Positions 60,094-64,000 of a stretch of 64,000 nt of DNA are shown one piece after another. Each line of letters opens with the position of its first letter. Position 1 is the stretch's first letter. Location of the stretch: the NCBI GenBank assembly GCA_002389045.1, contig DGNS01000009.1, positions 293,529 to 357,528 on the forward strand. Direction: 5' to 3'. This stretch comes from Thiotrichaceae bacterium UBA4486. GTDB lineage: Bacteria > Pseudomonadota > Gammaproteobacteria > Eutrophobiales > Eutrophobiaceae. The notes beneath the pieces were generated by a model. That model saw only the letters and a program-made list of their open reading frames with translations. It did not search any database and had not been told where the DNA came from. Position numbers and translations under genes: made by a program.

Positions 60094-60657
60094 ATGAAAC
60101 AGGTTCGATCTTTCACCGCCCTGCTGTTCCTCTGGCTACCCATCTTCGCAGTTGTCCCGGCTTCCGCCGAGGACGATACCTTTGAGGAAGACACCGTTAT
60201 GGAGGAGGCCGCGGACTTTTTCGGTGAAGGCACCGAGGGCATTGGTGATGTGATCGAAAAGTTGTTCAAGGACCTTGGCCGGCCCAACGCCTACATCAAG
60301 GGCGAGGAAGCCAGCGGCGCCCTGGGTATCGGCACCCGCTACGGCAACGGCACCCTGATCATGAAATCCGGCGGCACATCGACAGTCCACTGGACCGGCC
60401 CCTCCATCGGCTTCGACGCCGGCGGCAATGTCGCCAAGGTCTTCGTGCTGGTTTATGACCTGCCTTCCGTTGACGCCCTGTTCCAGCGCTTCCCCGCCGT
60501 GGACGGCAGCTTTTACTTCGTCGGCGGCGTCAGCGCCAATTACCATCAGTACGACGGTATCAATCTCGCCCCGATCCGCCTCGGCGCCGGTTTACGCAGC
60601 GGCGTCAACGTGGGTTATATGAAATATACCCGCGAAAAGACCTGGAACCCGTTCTGA
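60094..60657 (+). CDS. Secreted DUF1134/EipA-like protein
   Basis: A 187-residue protein with a signal peptide (residues 1-25, LLFLWLPIFAVVPASAED) and the DUF1134 domain (about 60-187: GEEASGALGIGTRYGNGTLIMKSGGTSTVHWTGPSIGFDAGGNVAKVFVLVYDL...YQFPAVDGSFYFVGGVSANYH-type region and GINLAPIRLGAGLRSGVNVGYMKYT). EipA is an envelope-integrity protein of alphaproteobacteria, so a periplasmic envelope role is likely but unproven here. The AAGGAG before the ATG is good. It is followed by the cyclase gene only 18 bases downstream. Confidence 0.88.
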   Translation: MKQVRSFTALLFLWLPIFAVVPASAEDDTFEEDTVMEEAADFFGEGTEGIGDVIEKLFKDLGRPNAYIKGEEASGALGIGTRYGNGTLIMKSGGTSTVHWTGPSIGFDAGGNVAKVFVLVYDLPSVDALFQRFPAVDGSFYFVGGVSANYHQYDGINLAPIRLGAGLRSGVNVGYMKYTREKTWNPF

Positions 60658-60668
60658 GACAGGTTCTA
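60655..60668. repeat. Right arm of the 14-bp inverted repeat
   Basis: TGAGACAGGTTCTA begins at the TGA stop of the EipA-like gene and fills most of the 18-base gap before the cyclase ATG, where a Shine-Dalgarno would normally sit. It is exactly complementary to 60031-60044. Confidence 0.8.
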
Positions 60669-60675
60669 CCCCATC

Positions 60676-62082
60676 ATGACCGACAATATCCAGGATCAGA
60701 TCATCGAGTCGTTTCGTACGGTTACCGGGACCATGGAACCGGATCGAACCTCTGTGTTGCTCGTTTCGGCGGACACGGCCGATGCCGGGCTGGATCGCCG
60801 GGCACTGGCGGCGGATAGCGACAGCCAATGGCATCTGCGCCGGCTCAGACGACTCAGCCACGCCATCGCCCGCTTGCAACAAAACAAAATAGCCGCGGTA
60901 TTGCTGGATCTGTACCTGCCTGACAGCCGGGGCATCGAGACATTCGAGACACTGTTCGAAGCCGCCCCGCTGGTTCCTATCCTGATATTGGCCGACCCTG
61001 AAAATGAGGACATCGCCCTGCAGGCAACACGACAGGGTGCGCAGGATTACCTGCTGAAGGAACATCTCAACGCCTACTGGCTGCCACGGCTCCTGCGCAG
61101 CGTGATCGAACGCAAGGCCGCCGAAGACGCGCTGTTCCTGGAAAAGGAACGCGCCCAGGTCACCCTCAACTCCATCGGTGACGCGGTGCTCAGCACCGAC
61201 ATCGCCGGCAACATCACCTATCTGAACAAGGTCGCGGAAGACATGACCGGCTGGTCCGGCCGGGAAGCCCTCGGCCGGCCGCTGACTGATGTATTTCAGA
61301 TCATTAACGGAAAAACCCGAAAACCAGCAGCCAATCCGATGACGCAAGCGGTTCAGGAGAACCGGACCGTGGGCCTGAGCGCAAACTGTATTCTTATCCG
61401 GCGCGACGGGGTTGAATCCGCCATTGAGGATTCGGCCGCTCCCATCCGCGACCGCGGGGGAATAGTGATCGGCGCGGTTATCGTCTTTCACGACATCAAT
61501 ATGGCCCACAGCGTCGTAAAAAAAATGGCGCACCTGGCGCAGCACGATGTTCTTACCGGACTTCCGAACCGGTTACTGTTTCGAGACCGCCTCTTTTATA
61601 CCGTCGCCCTGGCCCGGCGGCACGGACGGCAGTGCGGCATCCTGTTTCTTGACCTGGACGGCTTTAAAGATATTAATGATTCACACGGGCATTCCCTGGG
61701 CGATCAATTATTGCAGTCCATTGCACAACGGTTGCTGACCTGTGTACGCGACTCGGATACCGTGGCCCGCCAGGGCGGCGATGAATTCATGGTCTTACTG
61801 ACGGAAATCGGCCACCCGGAAGATGCCGCCCATAGTGCGCAAAAGCTGCTGGCGGAATTGATCAAACCCTACAACGTGGCCGGAGAGGTATTCCACATTT
61901 CCGTGAGTATCGGTATCAGCCTCTACCCCGGTGACGGCACGGATTCGGACACCTTGATAAACGCCGCGGATACGGCCATGTATCACGCCAAAGATCTGGG
62001 CGGAAACAACTACCGGTTTTACAGCGACGATATCAATATACCTGCCGCCACGGGGTTGAGACTCTCCGAACTAAAACAATGA
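60676..62082 (+). CDS. REC-PAS-GGDEF diguanylate cyclase
   Basis: A 468-residue protein with a receiver-like domain (about 20-140, phospho-acceptor region VLLDLYLPDSRG), a PAS domain (about 145-270, LNSIGDAVLSTDIAGNITYLNKVAEDMTGWSGREALGR) and a GGDEF domain (about 300-450) with DVLTGLPNRLLFRDRL, DLDGFKDINDSHGHS and intact QGGDEF. The receiver's usual T/S switch residue is replaced (ILILAD), so activation by phosphorylation is uncertain. The start lacks a clear ribosome-binding site apart from the repeat arm. Likely cotranscribed with the EipA-like gene. Confidence 0.88.
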   Translation: MTDNIQDQIIESFRTVTGTMEPDRTSVLLVSADTADAGLDRRALAADSDSQWHLRRLRRLSHAIARLQQNKIAAVLLDLYLPDSRGIETFETLFEAAPLVPILILADPENEDIALQATRQGAQDYLLKEHLNAYWLPRLLRSVIERKAAEDALFLEKERAQVTLNSIGDAVLSTDIAGNITYLNKVAEDMTGWSGREALGRPLTDVFQIINGKTRKPAANPMTQAVQENRTVGLSANCILIRRDGVESAIEDSAAPIRDRGGIVIGAVIVFHDINMAHSVVKKMAHLAQHDVLTGLPNRLLFRDRLFYTVALARRHGRQCGILFLDLDGFKDINDSHGHSLGDQLLQSIAQRLLTCVRDSDTVARQGGDEFMVLLTEIGHPEDAAHSAQKLLAELIKPYNVAGEVFHISVSIGISLYPGDGTDSDTLINAADTAMYHAKDLGGNNYRFYSDDINIPAATGLRLSELKQ

Positions 62083-62340
62083 TATCCGGACAATAGAGTC
62101 GCAGGATGGACCAACAACTGCACCCTTGTGACCCCCTCAATCGGACAGTCAATTACACTTCGTTCCACTCACGCTGAGTCAGAAACATACCGTTTGTGCC
62201 ATTCGATTGGTGTTTCGCTTATCGCTGCACAAACTGTTTTTTTGATTAAGCGCGCCAGCGTACGGATTGCATCCATAATTGCGGTCATACTGTCCGCCGG
62301 GCTGGGAATCTTCCCTAACAAGGCCCGGAGGTAATTCAGA

Positions 62341-62574
62341 ATGAACATGTCAAAACGCGGCACGATCAGTGCGATTTCCATCACCCTTTTGCTGGTCCTG
62401 GGCGGTTGCTCGGGCATGACACAGCAGGAGAAAAACACCGCATACGGCGCCGGCGCAGGCGGTGTAGCCGGTGCCGTCCTTACCGGCGGCAGTGCTCTGG
62501 GAACAGCCGGCGGTGCGGCGGTTGGCGGCGTCATCGGTCATGTTATCTCGGACGATGACGACGACCAGAAATAA
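62341..62574 (+). CDS. Glycine-zipper lipoprotein
   Basis: A 77-residue lipoprotein. The signal peptide (TISAISITLLLVLGGC) has a lipobox with cysteine at about residue 23. A glycine zipper follows (GAGAGGVAGAVLTGGSALGTAGGAAVGGVIG) and the end is acidic (DDDDDQK). Family members are outer-membrane-associated proteins of unknown role. GGAGG is correctly placed before the ATG. Confidence 0.85.
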   Translation: MNMSKRGTISAISITLLLVLGGCSGMTQQEKNTAYGAGAGGVAGAVLTGGSALGTAGGAAVGGVIGHVISDDDDDQK

Positions 62575-62717
62575 CCTGTAACGGCTATATTACTTATGTA
62601 CCAGGAACCGGCTACACGGGTGCCCGCGGCAGTTCGGCAACCCGCAGCCCAGGCATAACAACCGGGATTCGGTGCTGTTGAACAGCATGTGACCGGAGTC
62701 CGGAAGCAGTAGTCAAT

Positions 62718-62750
62718 AAACGGCTCGGTCTCAGGATCGCGCCGTTTTTT
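62718..62750 (+). terminator. Rho-independent terminator
   Basis: AAACGGC, a roughly 16-base loop and GCCGTTT followed by Ts form an intrinsic terminator downstream of the lipoprotein gene. Confidence 0.75.
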
Positions 62751-62780
62751 ATATCACTGAAGGTTCAACAGGAGAAGGTC

Positions 62781-63224
62781 ATGAACATTCATAAAACAAC
62801 TATCGCTGCAACAGCGATAATCCTCACAACATTTACATTCGGTGTTGTCGCGCAACCCGGCAATAACGATAACGCCGACCGGCCCGGACAGAGCCGGCAT
62901 GACAACAAGCCAGGCATGCATCAGTCCGGCGATGCCCGTATGCAAGACAGGGACGATGCTGAGCGAGGTCATGATACTGACCGGAGTCAGAGCAACCACC
63001 AGGGTAATGAAAACAGCAACCGGCAGTCTGACCCCGACTCCACCCGCGGCCTTGAGCGAGCTGCGGAGCGCCGTTCCGATAATGCCGGCCCTCAGGGACA
63101 AGCAGAAAAGGAATCTCACTGGTATGACTTTATGCTTGGCAGGAACAAGAAAGTGGAAGGCGATATGGAAAGCGGCTTCGAAACCACCGGGAAAAAGCAG
63201 CGCTGGTGGTGGCCGTTTAATTGA
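62781..63224 (+). CDS. Secreted low-complexity hydrophilic protein with WWWPFN tail
   Basis: A 147-residue protein of unknown family. A signal peptide is visible (residues 1-24, TTIAATAIILTTFTFGVVAQ). The mature part is extremely hydrophilic and rich in N, D, R, Q, S and G (GQSRHDNKPGMHQSGDARMQDRDDAERGHDTDRSQS), probably disordered. A short ordered-looking end (KESHWYDFMLGRNKKVEGDMESGFETTGKKQRWWWPFN) follows, closing with a tryptophan triplet. AGGAGAAGGTC precedes the ATG. It could act as a stress-related hydrophilin-like or wall-associated protein, but no function is inferred. Confidence 0.75.
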   Translation: MNIHKTTIAATAIILTTFTFGVVAQPGNNDNADRPGQSRHDNKPGMHQSGDARMQDRDDAERGHDTDRSQSNHQGNENSNRQSDPDSTRGLERAAERRSDNAGPQGQAEKESHWYDFMLGRNKKVEGDMESGFETTGKKQRWWWPFN

Positions 63225-63314
63225 TATTACTGTGTGTGCTGTCGCACGGAACCAACCCGGCAGTGCGCATAGACTACCGCCATACATCATAAAATCACAA
63301 CCGGAGATAAAGAT

Positions 63315-63461
63315 ATGCTTGAAACCATCGCTATCATCCTGCTGATACTGTGGGGGCTGGGTCTGATTTCGTCCTATTCCATGGGTGGACTCATTCATGT
63401 CCTCCTGCTTTTCGCGGTCGTCGTGCTGCTCATACGTGTATTTCAGGGTAGAAGAATCTGA
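63315..63461 (+). CDS. Small lmo0937-family membrane protein
   Basis: A 48-residue ORF, MLETIAIILLILWGLGLISSYSMGGLIHVLLLFAVVVLLIRVFQGRRI, whose two hydrophobic halves joined by SSYSMGG match the small lmo0937-type membrane protein family. CCGGAGATAAAGAT precedes the ATG. It lies among other envelope small proteins. Function is unknown; the family is often found in stress-associated clusters. Confidence 0.8.
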   Translation: MLETIAIILLILWGLGLISSYSMGGLIHVLLLFAVVVLLIRVFQGRRI

Positions 63462-63512
63462 TTTGCTCAATACGGATATCGATCCGCAGTTCCCTTTTCA
63501 GGAGATTGTAAA

Positions 63513-63740
63513 ATGAACATGGTGAGAATCGTGGCAATACTGTTGATCATCGGCGGCACCCTCGGGCTCGCCTATGGCGGCTTCAGTTATACCAGTGAAA
63601 CGCACGAGGCTGATTTGGGACCGATACAGCTGTCAGTCGATGAAAAGAAACACGTCAGTGTGCCCATATGGGCCGGCATCGGCCTGATTACGGCCGGTGG
63701 AATACTCCTGGTTGTGGGCTGGAAAGGCCGGTATAACTAA
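63513..63740 (+). CDS. Small two-helix membrane protein (DUF3185-like)
   Basis: A 75-residue membrane protein with helices at about 4-24 (VRIVAILLIIGGTLGLAYGGF) and 52-70 (IWAGIGLITAGGILLVVGW), linked by a polar loop containing TSETHEADLGPIQLSVDEKKHVSVP. It resembles small DUF3185 proteins. CAGGAGATTG precedes the ATG. Its end overlaps the terminal convergent gene by four bases. Confidence 0.75.
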   Translation: MNMVRIVAILLIIGGTLGLAYGGFSYTSETHEADLGPIQLSVDEKKHVSVPIWAGIGLITAGGILLVVGWKGRYN

Positions 63741-64000
63741 AACAGGTCTGGTTGCCGCCTGTTCCCGGCGGGCGCAATAAATTTCGAGGTATCCAGCCTG
63801 ATGTGCCTGCTGTTCAGTCCCAGGCGCTTGCAGGTTTTGTGGAAACGCTGTTCGATCATGTCTGCATAGACGCCCTGCCCGCGCATGCGTGATTTAAATT
63901 CCGGATCGTTCTCCCGGCCGCCGCGGATGTCTTTCACCATGTTCATCACGTGATCACTCTTTAATGGATAATGTGTATCCAGCCATTCACGGAATAAAAT
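63737..64000 (-). CDS. PA0069-family radical SAM protein, C-terminal part
   Basis: The minus-strand frame stays open to the window edge, giving 87 C-terminal residues, FREWLDTHYPLKSDHVMNMVKDIRGGREND...SRMRGQGVYADMIEQRFHKTCKRLGLN, ending in APAGNRRQPDLF. This matches the C-terminal part of PA0069-type (SplB-like) radical SAM proteins; the radical-SAM CxxxCxxC motif would lie beyond the window. A spurious internal start at 63949 is not used. Confidence 0.75.
   Translation of the reverse strand: MLFREWLDTHYPLKSDHVMNMVKDIRGGRENDPEFKSRMRGQGVYADMIEQRFHKTCKRLGLNSRHIRLDTSKFIAPAGNRRQPDLF

Noticed and set aside
59798..60097. 99-codon plus-strand ORF before the EipA-like gene
   Set aside because: No Shine-Dalgarno, low-complexity basic sequence, and it overlaps the inverted repeat and the ribosome binding site of the next gene.
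62128..62334. 68-codon plus-strand ORF upstream of the glycine-zipper lipoprotein
   Set aside because: No convincing ribosome binding site or family; it looks like leader DNA.

Overview
The window looks like a piece of a gammaproteobacterial chromosome. Markers include the TamA-TamB pair, ApaG-ApaH, UbiK, ZapE, Lgt, FolA/ThyA, an orphan MlaC-like protein, a NemR/NemA pair, a PhoP/PhoQ-like two-component system and the C-terminus of a PA0069-type radical SAM protein. A GTP-dependent PEP carboxykinase and five cyclic-di-GMP proteins in 64 kb point to an environmental lineage rather than an enteric one; I cannot name the genus. I saw no rRNA or tRNA gene, CRISPR array, prophage or intact insertion sequence.

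Layout. 1-13 kb is core: ubiK, comM/yifB, a small IS5-like MITE candidate, apaG-apaH, an orphan HExxH protein, overlapping tamA-tamB for outer-membrane assembly, a Na/Pi cotransporter and a convergent patatin lipase. 14-17 kb is an electrophile-stress module: a NemR-type repressor with an operator inside its own promoter, a second operator, a hairpin leader, a 61-codon ORF coupled to an Old Yellow Enzyme (nemA), and an OsmC protein. 17-22 kb holds a DksA/TraR zinc finger, a YbaK-type deacylase, a diguanylate cyclase, a rhodanese and an EAL phosphodiesterase. 22-29 kb is mostly housekeeping: ABM protein, folA, thyA, MlaC-like protein, lgt, a DUF255 thioredoxin-like protein and pckG. 29-40 kb has an M48 protease with an SH3 protein, a GlcG-like protein, a GGDEF-EAL protein, a PfkB kinase, an unknown membrane protein, uvrA, an MFS exporter and ssb. 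40-46 kb is one 1855-residue PAS/GAF/GGDEF/EAL sensor. 46-52 kb has pyruvate kinase, an EF-G-like GTPase, a small unknown protein, zapE and a membrane zinc peptidase.

52-64 kb is the accessory-looking part. It has a PepSY-PepSY-response regulator-kinase operon, a HigBA-like toxin-antitoxin locus whose toxin is frameshifted and whose operator lies in a possibly leaderless promoter, REP-like and direct repeats, a decayed PIN-domain gene, two Crp/Fnr regulators with a shared palindromic motif, a DUF1134/EipA-like secreted protein bracketed by a perfect 14-bp inverted repeat, a REC-PAS-GGDEF protein, and several small secreted or membrane proteins with glycine zippers.

A recurring non-coding theme is degenerate 7-bp tandem repeats filling intergenic gaps at apaG/apaH, lgt/mlaC, ssb/PAS-sensor and pyk/EF-G-like. 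They use three different heptamer sequences, and two of the arrays contain both orientations. No single spectacular new system is evident. The strongest leads are the heptamer arrays, the nemA leader ORF, the broken toxin-antitoxin locus, the Crp/Fnr motif and the inverted-repeat-bracketed EipA-like gene.
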